Assembly (NCBI GenBank): GCA_044226395.1 | Contig: JBGAHD010000004.1 | Location: 124,001-188,000 of the forward strand | DNA: 64,000 nucleotides | Direction of reading: 5' to 3' | From: JBGAHD01 sp044226395 | GTDB lineage: Bacteria; Pseudomonadota; Gammaproteobacteria; Xanthomonadales; Ahniellaceae | In this document: positions 8,840 to 17,981 of the stretch, in pieces | Layout of the letters: every line of letters starts with the position of its first letter | Numbering within the stretch: position 1 is the first letter of the stretch | The notes under the pieces: model-generated | What the model saw: only the letters and a program-made list of their open reading frames with translations | Database searches by the model: none | Told to the model about the DNA's origin: nothing | Program-made: the position numbers and the translations under genes

Positions 8840-10840
8840 ATGAGCGAAACCAACACCGCCACGACGACCCCGCACCGCGGTGATCCCGCACGTTCGCGCG
8901 TGGGGCTGGCGGTGCTGCTCATTCTCGCGTGGAGTTTGCTCTTCGCGCTCATCGTCCACGCCGTCGAACGCATCGCGCGACCGCCCGCGATCGATACGCG
9001 CGACGCGGTGAGCTATCACTGGCTCGATACCGAAGGCCAAGCCATTCCCGGGCGTGATGGCATCGCGAAGCGACAGCGCCTCGATGGCTATGTGGTGCAG
9101 GTGCCCGAGGGCGTGTCGACGCTTCGCTACGAAGTAGATTTCGACGTGACCGATCCGCGCGTGCCGCAGGCCTTGTATCTCGCCATTCGCGAGGAGATTC
9201 GCGAGATCCGCGTCAACGGCCAACCGGTGCAGCCGGCCGATCCCGTGCCGCGCATGGAAGGGCTGCTGACGTCGGAGCCCGCATACTATCCGCTGTCACC
9301 GCGACTGCTTCGCGCCGGAGTCAATCGATTGGAGATCGACAAGCAGGCGCAAGGCCTCGCCATGGCCTTATCGGAATTCGCGATCGGCCCCGCCGATGCG
9401 TTGGCCAAGGCCTTTCGCGCGCGCAATTTCCTGCTGACCGATCTGGCGCTGATCGGCGTGGGCATTCTGACGTTCACGCTGTTGTTGTGTCTGGCGGTGA
9501 ACTGGCCCGCGGAGGATCGGCCGCGCATTCGCGCGCTGATGCTGCTGCTCGGCTGTTGCGCAGCATCGACGGCCTTCCTCACCTTCAGTCCGCCCTTTCC
9601 CATGGGCTTGAAGAGCTTCGTGTTGATTTGGTCGTCGCTCAACTTGGCGTCGGCCATCGCGATCGCCGCGTTCGTCGCGCATGAAGTACGCGTGCCGATG
9701 GCGCGCGTGCGTCGGATCTATCACGCGTGGCTTGCGCTGCAAGGCGTGCTGTTGCTCGCCTTTGTCCTGGTGACCACGCTCGCGACGAATCTGCAATCGG
9801 GGCTCCTGCGTTTGGTCAACGCGAGTTACGTGACCGTGTGCGTGTCGGGCGCGCTGGCGATTGTTCTACTCGCATTCGCCGTGGCGCGCGATCGCGGGCG
9901 CTCCTTGCTCGAACGTAGTCTGCTTGCCTTATGCCTGAGCGCGCTGGTGCTCGATCGCGTGGGCAGCATCGTCGATCTGCATTCGCCCTTCGATGCCGCC
10001 CTGCCCTTGACCCTATCGTGGTCACCGATCGTAGGCGCGTGCTTCGGCCTGGCGATGGTGTTCGCGCTCGCGCGCGAAGCGGCGCAGGCGCGACGCACCG
10101 TGATCGAGGCCAACGCGCGCCTCGCCGAGCGCCTCGCCATTCGCGAACAGGAACTGCAAGCGAGCTACGCCGAACGCGCGCAATGGCAGAAGCACGCGGC
10201 GGTGATGGACGAACGCGCGCGCATCGTGCGCGACATGCATGACGGCATCGGCGGCAAGCTCACCGGTTTGCGCCTGCAAGCCGACTCGCTGACTGGCCCG
10301 GCGCTCGCCGCCGCGATTGACGATAGCCTCACCGATCTTCGCCTGATCGTCGATTCGCTGGACACGGCCGAGGATGGTTTGACTGATGCCCTGTTCGCGT
10401 TCGAACGCCGCATCCGCCCGCAGGCGCGCGCCGCCGGATGCGAGTTGATCGTCGAATACCACCACGACCGCGATCACGATCGTTTGGGCCCGCGCAAGAC
10501 CTTGCACGTGATGCGCTTGCTGCAAGAAGCGGTGACGAACGCGCTGCGCCACGCCATGGCGCGGCGACTGCGCATCGCCACGCGCCTTCTGCCCGAAGGA
10601 CTGATCGAGATCACCGTGGCCGACGACGGTCGCGGCCTCGATCCCGCGCAGGCCTCGGGCATCGGCATGGACAGCATGCGTCATCGCGCGCAGGCGATGG
10701 CCGCGAGCATCGACTGGCAATCGACCACCCCGGGCACGGTCGTGACCTTGCGCGTGCCGATTGATGAATCCGAAGGCACAGCTAGCGCTTCCGACGAGAA
10801 CGATCCATCGACGGCATCACCCGCCTCGCCCAAGCCTTGA
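8840..10840 (+). CDS. Sensor histidine kinase, 7TM-type input, LytS/NarX-like (HisKA_3)
   Basis: A 666-residue membrane histidine kinase. One membrane helix (about 21-42) is followed by a periplasmic beta-rich domain of about 140 residues. About seven hydrophobic segments between residues 195 and 420 follow, the layout of 7TMR-DISM sensors. After a short helical linker the HisKA_3 box reads IVRDMHDGIGGKLTGL with the phosphoacceptor histidine at H467. The HATPase domain shows the N-box LLQEAVTNALRHAMA and the G-box ADDGRGLDP...GIGMDSMRHRA. This subclass partners with NarL-type regulators. The likely partner is the response regulator at 14203, although a 3.1-kb secreted-protein gene separates them. 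Confidence 0.92.
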   Translation: MSETNTATTTPHRGDPARSRVGLAVLLILAWSLLFALIVHAVERIARPPAIDTRDAVSYHWLDTEGQAIPGRDGIAKRQRLDGYVVQVPEGVSTLRYEVDFDVTDPRVPQALYLAIREEIREIRVNGQPVQPADPVPRMEGLLTSEPAYYPLSPRLLRAGVNRLEIDKQAQGLAMALSEFAIGPADALAKAFRARNFLLTDLALIGVGILTFTLLLCLAVNWPAEDRPRIRALMLLLGCCAASTAFLTFSPPFPMGLKSFVLIWSSLNLASAIAIAAFVAHEVRVPMARVRRIYHAWLALQGVLLLAFVLVTTLATNLQSGLLRLVNASYVTVCVSGALAIVLLAFAVARDRGRSLLERSLLALCLSALVLDRVGSIVDLHSPFDAALPLTLSWSPIVGACFGLAMVFALAREAAQARRTVIEANARLAERLAIREQELQASYAERAQWQKHAAVMDERARIVRDMHDGIGGKLTGLRLQADSLTGPALAAAIDDSLTDLRLIVDSLDTAEDGLTDALFAFERRIRPQARAAGCELIVEYHHDRDHDRLGPRKTLHVMRLLQEAVTNALRHAMARRLRIATRLLPEGLIEITVADDGRGLDPAQASGIGMDSMRHRAQAMAASIDWQSTTPGTVVTLRVPIDESEGTASASDENDPSTASPASPKP

Positions 10841-10861
10841 TCGATACGCCGCCTCTCGCTT

Positions 10862-10882
10862 TTGACATTTCGCGACATTTCG
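10862..10882 (+). promoter_or_regulatory. Candidate promoter/operator: TTGACA box with 9-bp direct repeat
   Basis: Between the kinase and the FG-GAP gene there is a perfect TTGACA hexamer (10862-10867). It overlaps two copies of GACATTTCG, at 10864-10872 and 10874-10882, spaced by one helical turn. A repeat with 10-bp phasing upstream of a gene is typical of an activator site, and the NarL-type regulator encoded downstream would be the obvious candidate. No good -10 hexamer sits 17 bp downstream, so promoter function is uncertain. Confidence 0.35.
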
Positions 10883-10992
10883 AAAGCGCGCGTCACAGGT
10901 CCATGTGATCCCGCCATGTGATTCCAAGCGCGCGTCAGGCGCCGACACTGCCGGCCGACGACCGCACCACCGTGGTGCGCCGAGACTCGACC

Positions 10993-13900
10993 GTGAAGAC
11001 GAACCCCCTTCAAGCTCCGCGTCGCGCGCGGCTGCTCCTGCTCGCCGGCCTCGCGTTGGCGCCCGGCGCGCAAGCGACCTATGTCACCGAAACCGCCGAT
11101 CTGCGCATGATCGCCATCCTCACCGCGCAGGCGAACAACGGGCGCGCGGTGAGCACGCTCGGCGACATCAATGGCGATGGCTTTCTCGATGTCGGCATCG
11201 GCACGCCGGGCGAGAATCCGGGCGGCCTCGCGGCCGGCGCGGGCGCGATCTCGATCTTCATCGGCGATGCCACGGCCGATCGGCCGGGGCCTGCATCGAT
11301 CCTGCGCGACTATGGCGAACAAGCCGGCGAAGCCTATGGCGCGAGCATCGTCGGCGTGGGCGATCTCAATGGCGATGGCTTCGACGATTACGCGGTCGGC
11401 GCGCCGACGTGGGACAACGGCGCCGCGATCGATGTCGGTCGCGTCTTCGTCTACTTCGGCAGCGCGACCGTGTTTCCGAACCAAGCCGCGGAACTGCGCG
11501 GCACGCAGGCGAATAGCCAATTCGGCGCGGCGATCGCCGGCGCGGGCGATCTCAATGGCGATGGTTATGCCGACCTCGTAGTCGGCGCGCCGCGCTACGA
11601 CGACGCGGGGCGCGTCGATTCGGGACAAGTACAGTTCTTCTTCGGCGGTCCGGGCAACACTTTCGGTACCGTAGCCGCGGCGACCACGGCACCGACCGCC
11701 GCGGGCAGTTTGTTTGGTTCGAGCCTGGCGAGCGCCGGCGATTTCAATGGCGATGGTTTCGCCGATCTGATCGTGGGTGTCCCCAATGCCACGGTGGGGC
11801 AGACGGGCGAAGGCGCGGCCTTGCTCTATCTCGGCAGCAACGGACCGTTCGACACGGTGGCCGACCTCGCGTTCGAGAGTAATCAAATCGGCGCGGGTCT
11901 CGGCGCGGCGGTCGCGGGCGCGGGTGATGTCAATGGCGATGGCTTTTCCGATATCGCGTTAGGCGCGCCGCTGTACGACAACGGCCAGACGAATGAAGGC
12001 GCGGTGTTCGTGTTTCACGGTTCGGCTTCGCCCAACAACACGGTCGATCTGGTGATCGAGCGCGACATCGCGGGCGCCGGGCTCGGCCAGGCCGTCGCGT
12101 TCGGCGACAACAATGGCGATCTGTACGCTGATCTCGCGATCGGCGCGCCGCTGGCGACCGACTACGGCATCGCCGAGTTCGGCAAGGTCTTCGTGGCGAC
12201 GGGTTCTGCCAATGGCCTCGGCGCCGATGCTTACGCGATTCGCGGGCAATCGAGCACCACGACGGCGGGACGCTTTGGTTCGGCGCTGGCCTTCGTCGAC
12301 TACAACGGCAATGGCGTCGCCGAGCTGTTCGTCGGCGCGCCCGAGGAATCCGGCGGCGCTTCGCGACCGGCGCAAGGCTTCAGCTATCTCGTGCGCACGG
12401 CCTTGCGCCTGTCGACGCAGATCGACACAACGATCGACGGCACGCAGGCAAGCGCGCAGTTCGGCTATGCGCTCGCGCAAGGCGATATCAATGGCGATGG
12501 TCTGGACGATCTCGCCGTCGGCGTTCCGCTGTATGACGGCGTCAGCGCCGACTTCGGCCGTGTCGAGCTGTACTACGGCACGACCAGCGGTTTTGGCGCC
12601 ACGCCGAACGCGGTGCTGTCCGGCGCGGTCGCCGCCGCGCAATTCGGACGCGCGGTGGCGATCGGTGATTTCAATGGCGATGGCTTTGGCGATGTGGCCG
12701 TGGGCGCGCCGGAGTCGAGCAGCAATGGCGGCGCGGTCTTCGTCTATCACGGCAGCGCGGGCGCGTTCGACACCACGGTCGATCGTGCGTTGAGTCTCGC
12801 TCAGGTCGGCGCGCGCTACGGAGACGTCGTGACCAGCGCAGGAGATCTCAACGGCGATGGTTTTGTCGAACTCGCGATTGGCGCGCCCTTGGCCGATATC
12901 GGCTCGTCCGATATCGGTGTCGCCTACGTGTACGCGGGCAGCGCCTCGGGCATCGGCGCCGCGCCGCTGTTCGAGATCCGCGGCGGCGGCCTGGATGAGC
13001 GACTGGGTCGCTCCATCGCGGCGGCGGGCGATGTCAACGGCGATGGCTTCGCCGATCTCGCCGTGGGCGCGCGCGGTGGCGGCGTCAACACGGGTTCGGT
13101 GCGCATCTACTTCGGCGGCATCGCCGTGGACAACGTCGCCGACCAGTTCATCAACGGCGGCGTCTCCGGCGGACGCTGCAGCGAGGGACTGTCCGGCGCG
13201 GGCGATATCGACGGCGACGGCTATTCGGACTTGATCTACGGCTGCCCCGGCGAAACCGCCAACGTCACCAATGGCGGCTCCGTGCGCTTGCTGCGCGGTT
13301 CCAGCGCGGGCTTGATCACGACGCCCGCGACCCAGATTTTCGGCACGAGCAGCGGCACTGACTTCGGTCGTGTCGTGCAAGGCGGCGGCGATCTCAATGG
13401 CGATGGCCGCGCCGATGTGCTGATCGGCGAGCCCTTCGCCTCGAGCGGCGGCAACACGGTCAATGGCGCGCTGCATTGGGTGCCTGGTGGCGCGACGGGT
13501 TTGGTCGCCAGCGCCATGGCCACGATTACCGTGCCCGAGACCAATGCGCAGTTGGGCGCCGCCGCGCGCTTGGCCGATGTCGATGGCGATGGTGTCGCCG
13601 ATGTGCTCGCCGCCGCGCCCGGCCTCGCGGGTTCGGCCGCCGCGGTCGGTGCGGTGCATGTGGTGCACGTCAATGGCGAGGGTCGGTCGATTGGCGCGCA
13701 GCAGTTCCGCAGTCCGACGACGCCGCTGGATTTCAATGGCCTCACGCAGACGGTTTCCACGCTCCTGGTCGTGGCCTCGGCGCCTTCGGCCACGGGTCGC
13801 GAGCGCGCGCGATTGCAGGTGCAACTGTGTCCGAAGGCCGTGCCCTTCGGACACGTGAACTGCATCGACACGATCAGCAGCAGTTGGAACGACGTCGGCA

Positions 13901-14130
13901 CCCTGCCCGAAGGCAGCCTGCAAGTAACGCAGCCCAATACACTCGTCGGCGGCGAGACCTACAGCTGGCGCGCGCGCACGGTCTACGCGCCTTTCAGCGT
14001 GACTCAAAGCGGCATCGTCGCGCCGACGAATCCCGCCAAGGTCAGTCCGTGGCGACGCATGCGCGCGCGGGCCGATGTGCTCGACGCGCGCACCTTGTCG
14101 GACGATCTGTTCGCCAACGGCTTCGAATGA
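10993..14130 (+). CDS. Large secreted FG-GAP repeat (integrin-like beta-propeller) protein
   Basis: A secreted protein of about 1045 residues. The frame opens at a GTG at 10918, but a GTG at 10993 gives a classical signal peptide (basic n-region, LLLLAGLALAPG core, cleavage after AQA) and is preferred; there is no ATG. The mature part contains about fourteen FG-GAP repeats, each with a calcium-loop signature such as GDLNGDGYADLVVGAP, GDVNGDGFSDIALGAP or GDIDGDGYSDLIYGCP. This suggests two or more seven-bladed propellers. The last 150 residues are different, beta-rich and without repeats. The protein ends in DDLFANGFE, the same tail as the array proteins. It lies between the kinase and regulator genes of a two-component pair. 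Adhesion or ligand binding at the cell surface is likely; the ligand is unknown. Confidence 0.88.
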   Translation: MKTNPLQAPRRARLLLLAGLALAPGAQATYVTETADLRMIAILTAQANNGRAVSTLGDINGDGFLDVGIGTPGENPGGLAAGAGAISIFIGDATADRPGPASILRDYGEQAGEAYGASIVGVGDLNGDGFDDYAVGAPTWDNGAAIDVGRVFVYFGSATVFPNQAAELRGTQANSQFGAAIAGAGDLNGDGYADLVVGAPRYDDAGRVDSGQVQFFFGGPGNTFGTVAAATTAPTAAGSLFGSSLASAGDFNGDGFADLIVGVPNATVGQTGEGAALLYLGSNGPFDTVADLAFESNQIGAGLGAAVAGAGDVNGDGFSDIALGAPLYDNGQTNEGAVFVFHGSASPNNTVDLVIERDIAGAGLGQAVAFGDNNGDLYADLAIGAPLATDYGIAEFGKVFVATGSANGLGADAYAIRGQSSTTTAGRFGSALAFVDYNGNGVAELFVGAPEESGGASRPAQGFSYLVRTALRLSTQIDTTIDGTQASAQFGYALAQGDINGDGLDDLAVGVPLYDGVSADFGRVELYYGTTSGFGATPNAVLSGAVAAAQFGRAVAIGDFNGDGFGDVAVGAPESSSNGGAVFVYHGSAGAFDTTVDRALSLAQVGARYGDVVTSAGDLNGDGFVELAIGAPLADIGSSDIGVAYVYAGSASGIGAAPLFEIRGGGLDERLGRSIAAAGDVNGDGFADLAVGARGGGVNTGSVRIYFGGIAVDNVADQFINGGVSGGRCSEGLSGAGDIDGDGYSDLIYGCPGETANVTNGGSVRLLRGSSAGLITTPATQIFGTSSGTDFGRVVQGGGDLNGDGRADVLIGEPFASSGGNTVNGALHWVPGGATGLVASAMATITVPETNAQLGAAARLADVDGDGVADVLAAAPGLAGSAAAVGAVHVVHVNGEGRSIGAQQFRSPTTPLDFNGLTQTVSTLLVVASAPSATGRERARLQVQLCPKAVPFGHVNCIDTISSSWNDVGTLPEGSLQVTQPNTLVGGETYSWRARTVYAPFSVTQSGIVAPTNPAKVSPWRRMRARADVLDARTLSDDLFANGFE

Positions 14131-14202
14131 GATGACACGGCCGGGGCTGGACGTCGCGCGCGATTGGCGCGATGGTGTGATGCAGCGGCGGGAAAACCGA
14201 GC

Positions 14203-14880
14203 ATGAACTATCGCATCGCCATCGTCGACGATCTGCCCGGCGTCCGTCATCGGATCGCCGATCTGCTGGCGGAGAGCGACACGTATCATTTGGCCTGGAC
14301 CGCGCCGGACTTGGTCACGGCGCGGCGCATGCTCAATCAACCCTTCGACGTGCTGCTGCTCGACCTCGGCCTGCCCGATGGCCGGGGTTCGAGCCTGCTG
14401 CCGTCGATTCGCGCGTTGAACCCCAACGCGCTGGTGCTGGCCTTCACCGTGTTCGACGACGAGACCAATGTCGTCGAAGCGATCGAGGCCGGCGTCGACG
14501 GCTATCTGCTCAAGACCACCGACGCGCGCGCGCTGTTCGATGCGCTCGACAGCGCCACGCGGCGCGAATGCCCGATCTCGCCGGCGGTCGCCGGCTATCT
14601 GTTCAAGCGTCTGCGACGTCAGGAGCGGGCCTCGCCCGCGGCATCGGCCCCTCAGCATACCCCCGCTGGGGGGCCGATGACCTTGACCGCGCGCGAGCGC
14701 GATGTGCTCGAGGCCCTGGCGCGCGGCATTTCCTATCGCGAAGCAGCCGAGAGTCTGGGCATGAGCATCAACACGCTCTCGCATCACGTGAAGAATCTCT
14801 ACCCCAAGCTGGCGGCGACGTCGCGGGCGGAGGCGATCTCGCAGGCGAGACGCGAAGGTCTTCTGCCGCGTGACACGTAG
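14203..14880 (+). CDS. NarL/LuxR-type response regulator
   Basis: A 225-residue response regulator. The receiver opens with YRIAIVDDLPGV and carries the phosphoacceptor D54 in LLLDLGLPDG. The conserved lysine is in GYLLKTTDAR. The C-terminal LuxR-type helix-turn-helix is clear from LTARERDVLEALARGISYREAAESL to MSINTLSHHVKNLYPKL. I start at the ATG at 14203 because the receiver begins there; an in-frame start 39 bp upstream adds only unstructured residues. It follows the FG-GAP gene by 72 bp and is the probable partner of the histidine kinase at 8840. Confidence 0.93.
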   Translation: MNYRIAIVDDLPGVRHRIADLLAESDTYHLAWTAPDLVTARRMLNQPFDVLLLDLGLPDGRGSSLLPSIRALNPNALVLAFTVFDDETNVVEAIEAGVDGYLLKTTDARALFDALDSATRRECPISPAVAGYLFKRLRRQERASPAASAPQHTPAGGPMTLTARERDVLEALARGISYREAAESLGMSINTLSHHVKNLYPKLAATSRAEAISQARREGLLPRDT

Positions 14881-14928
14881 TGCCGCGCGCAAAGTGGGCT
14901 AGCGTGCGCCACGCCAATTCTCACCGCG

Positions 14929-16449
14929 TCATTCAAAGCCATTCACGAAGTAAACATCCATCGCCGCAGTCACGCGCGAATCGGCCAACGCATTCAAATA
15001 GCACTCCAGATTGGTGTAGCCGCTCACGCCCGTCAGCGGCAACGACAACTGCGCGCCATTGCGATCGTCCACCAGCGGATTCAAGCCCAGGCCCGCGTAC
15101 TGCTGCTCGAAGGCATCGGGCATGCCGTCGTTGTCGCTGTCGATCGGCGGTGTCGGTGGCGAGTTAGCGGGGAAATCCAGATCGAAGGCATCGTCCGCCA
15201 GCGGCGTGCTCTGCGGTACATCGGGAATCACGCCACTGGTGACCGACGCGATGTAACGTCGATCCATGGGATCGCGCGGAAACGCGCCGGCGCGGCGCGC
15301 CACGTCCTCGGGCAATTGCGCGGCCGCGATCGCGGTCACGGCCGGAAACGCATGGCGCGCGCTTCGCCGCGTGGCCACGCCGAGATCGGTGTTGGGCACG
15401 GCGCTGGCGAAATCATTGCAGCAATAGAACAAGGCGTAGTCGCTGAAGGCCGGATAGGCGTCGAGTCGGTTGTCGTCGACGAAGAGTTCGTTGTCGGCGA
15501 CATCGAGATAGTCGTGCAGCGCCAGGCCATACGGATAACTCGCGCGCGTCTTCAAGCGATTGCCGATGAGGTTCAAGCGCACGCGATAGGGCCCAAGCGC
15601 TGCGTTCTGATCGACATCGCGGTTGTAGTAGAACAAGAAGCCCGGATCAAAATAGTAGTTGTGACTGACCTCGAGTCGCAGCGTCCGCGTCTGACAATCG
15701 GCCGTGCTGCCAGGGTCGCCCGGATAAGCACTGGCCTCGCACGTCACTTCGGGCAAGCGCCCGCCGATGCGATACCAAAGATTGTGCGCGATTGTCAGCT
15801 GATCCTGCGGATGTTCGGGATGCGAATAATTGAGCAGCATGCCGCCGCGATCAGCGTGATCGCCCACGGTCTCGCCCAGAATGCTGTGCTGGATCGTGCC
15901 TTGCGAGGCCCAGGACAACTGCACCGCTTCGTCGGTGGCATTGGCGATCGAGACATGATCGAAGATGAAGCGCGATGCGCCGTCGATGCGCAGACCATCG
16001 TCGAGTCGATCGCCACCCACGGGCACGGTCAGATTCCATCCGGGGCGAAGTCGCAGATGGCGCACGATCAAGTTGTCGCAAGCATTGCGCTCGTAGTGAC
16101 CATCGCACACGAAGCCGCGCACGATCACGCCACCGGGCGACGTCTGGCCCGCGATCGTCACATCGCCATGCACCACGTTGGCATAGCCATGAATCACGCC
16201 ACTGACCTTGAACACGATCGTGCGCGGACCGCTTTGCGCGAGCGCCCAATTCAACGAGCCCGCGACCGTGCCGGCGGGATCGGGATCGAGCGTGGTGACG
16301 AAGAGCACGGCGCCACCGCGCCCGCCCGTGGCCACGGCGCCGAAGCCTTCGGCGCCCGGGAAAGCCCATTGCGCGCGCGCGGTGTTCATGGCCATCACGA
16401 TCGCCGCGAGCAACGCGACGCCACAGCGCCAAGACGTCACGCGGCTCAT
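14929..16449 (-). CDS. Secreted pectate-lyase-like polysaccharide lyase
   Basis: A 506-residue secreted right-handed beta-helix enzyme of the pectate lyase superfamily (PL1-like). The signal peptide is residues 1-26 with cleavage after ARA. The family opening FPGAEGFGAVATGGRGG, GSLNWALAQSGPRTIVFKVSG and VTIAGQTSPGG are all visible, followed by IVRHLRLRPG and DGASRFIFDHVSIANATDE. Near the C-terminus, DSDNDGMPDAFEQQY is a thrombospondin-3-like calcium motif, often a linker to a surface tail. The last residues are YFVNGFE. The start overlaps the stop of the upstream beta-helix gene (ATGA), so the two are translated from one message. The exact polysaccharide substrate cannot be told. Confidence 0.88.
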   Translation of the reverse strand: MSRVTSWRCGVALLAAIVMAMNTARAQWAFPGAEGFGAVATGGRGGAVLFVTTLDPDPAGTVAGSLNWALAQSGPRTIVFKVSGVIHGYANVVHGDVTIAGQTSPGGVIVRGFVCDGHYERNACDNLIVRHLRLRPGWNLTVPVGGDRLDDGLRIDGASRFIFDHVSIANATDEAVQLSWASQGTIQHSILGETVGDHADRGGMLLNYSHPEHPQDQLTIAHNLWYRIGGRLPEVTCEASAYPGDPGSTADCQTRTLRLEVSHNYYFDPGFLFYYNRDVDQNAALGPYRVRLNLIGNRLKTRASYPYGLALHDYLDVADNELFVDDNRLDAYPAFSDYALFYCCNDFASAVPNTDLGVATRRSARHAFPAVTAIAAAQLPEDVARRAGAFPRDPMDRRYIASVTSGVIPDVPQSTPLADDAFDLDFPANSPPTPPIDSDNDGMPDAFEQQYAGLGLNPLVDDRNGAQLSLPLTGVSGYTNLECYLNALADSRVTAAMDVYFVNGFE

Positions 16450-17828
16450 GGCGTGCCCTCGAAGTCATTCGCGAACACGACCTCGGGCAATACCGTGACC
16501 GTGCTTTCGTAAGCGCCGATGTCGACAGAAGGCCCGATCACGCGCGGCTGACCCGAAACGTCGAATTGCCCCAGCCCACCAGGCACGGACGAAGTACCGG
16601 CATCGAGCCCCGGCGAACCGGCCGCCAAACGAAAGTTGCCCGCGCCCGCGTTGACGAACAGCGGATCGTCGAGCATCCAGTCATCACCCAACGCATTCAC
16701 CGGCGTGATGCCAGCGAAATTCTGCACGCCGCCATTGTCGTGCACGATGCTGTTGTGCATCGTCAGAATTCCATCGCCATCCGCGTACAGTCCCCAATCG
16801 CCATGGCGCGCGATGGTGAGGTTGTTCAAGCGCGTGCTGGTGAAGCCACCGTAGGCGAAGGTCGCCAGCCCCGCCTGCGGGCTGTCGTGAATCAGCGAAT
16901 CGGTGAGAAACGTGATCGCGCTGTTGCCGCCGACCAGTTGCACCTGCGCGCGCGAGCCCAGCGTGCCGACATTGTCGACGTTGTGGTGAACGTGCAGTCG
17001 TTCCAAATTTACGAAGGCGCCATTGCTCGCGAAGACCAGCAGGCCGGTCGCGCTGACGTCGGCGCCGGTGTTGATGTTGTCGAAGATCTCGAGATCATTG
17101 GCCTGGACCTGCACGCTGGTCAGCGCGCCGATCCACAGCGCGCCGCCCTCGCCCGAAGCATTCGTGGTATTGCCGTAGAACTGCGACCCCACGACGGTGG
17201 CGCTGGCGCCGTTCTCCAACCGCAGATGCAAACCCGCGCCCGCGGATGCATCACCAGACAAGGTGTTGTTATGGAATCGACTCGCGCGCACATCGACCTG
17301 CGCATTGCCGACCGCGTAGATCGCGGCGCCAGCGCCCGCACCGGAAGAGCTGACGTTGTCGCGCACGGCCAGCTGATCGAGTTCGAGGCGTGCCGTGCCG
17401 GTGAGGCTCGCATCGAGACCACCGGCGGTGCTCGCGGCATTGCCATTGGTGATGGTGAGGTTACGCAGCGTGATGATCGACGCGCTCGCGCTGAACCGAA
17501 TCGCCGGCCCCGGCACGCCGGGCAACCGCACGATCGCGCTCGCGTCACGCGTGCCGGCGACCGTCGAGAAGCTATCGTCCCAACCCCCGCTGATCATGAT
17601 CGGCCCGCGATCGGGCGGCAAGGTCAGCAAGGCGCCGACGGGATGAGATTGCGCGGACAGGCGGATCTCGTGCGCGCCCGGCATCGCGACGGCGGCATCC
17701 CAGGCCGACGCCAAGGTCGCATGCCCGGCGCCGGGCACCGTGCCGACCGTGAACACCGCGGCGTGGCACGGGGCCATCGCCGTCAACGCCATCATCGCCA
17801 AGCTTCTCACCAACGCGCGCGCCACCAT
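16446..17828 (-). CDS. Secreted right-handed beta-helix protein
   Basis: A 460-residue secreted protein with a signal peptide (cleavage after CHA, about residue 24). The repeated short blocks such as IITLRNLTITNGNAAS, VDVRASRFHNNTLS and LNNLTIARHGDWG are parallel beta-helix turns (PbH1). The C-terminal part reads FRLAAGSPGLDAGTS...VDIGAYES, the end of a choice-of-anchor-Q-like domain. It finishes with VVFANDFEGTP, which is the shared FANxFE tail with three extra residues. It is first gene of an operon with the lyase at 14929, whose start overlaps its stop. The role is probably polysaccharide binding or cleavage; the active site cannot be assigned. Confidence 0.82.
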   Translation of the reverse strand: MVARALVRSLAMMALTAMAPCHAAVFTVGTVPGAGHATLASAWDAAVAMPGAHEIRLSAQSHPVGALLTLPPDRGPIMISGGWDDSFSTVAGTRDASAIVRLPGVPGPAIRFSASASIITLRNLTITNGNAASTAGGLDASLTGTARLELDQLAVRDNVSSSGAGAGAAIYAVGNAQVDVRASRFHNNTLSGDASAGAGLHLRLENGASATVVGSQFYGNTTNASGEGGALWIGALTSVQVQANDLEIFDNINTGADVSATGLLVFASNGAFVNLERLHVHHNVDNVGTLGSRAQVQLVGGNSAITFLTDSLIHDSPQAGLATFAYGGFTSTRLNNLTIARHGDWGLYADGDGILTMHNSIVHDNGGVQNFAGITPVNALGDDWMLDDPLFVNAGAGNFRLAAGSPGLDAGTSSVPGGLGQFDVSGQPRVIGPSVDIGAYESTVTVLPEVVFANDFEGTP

Positions 17829-17981
17829 GGACTTGCCCCTGTGTTGGAAACTGGGGCCATTGCAGCGTTACGCGCATCGCGCGCGTTAGGACGACCGCGA
17901 CAGCGGCTTGTCTGCGCGCGTCAATCGCGGGGATATCGCGAGGACCGAGCACTCGGTGTCAACGCATCGACGCGCGCGCGA

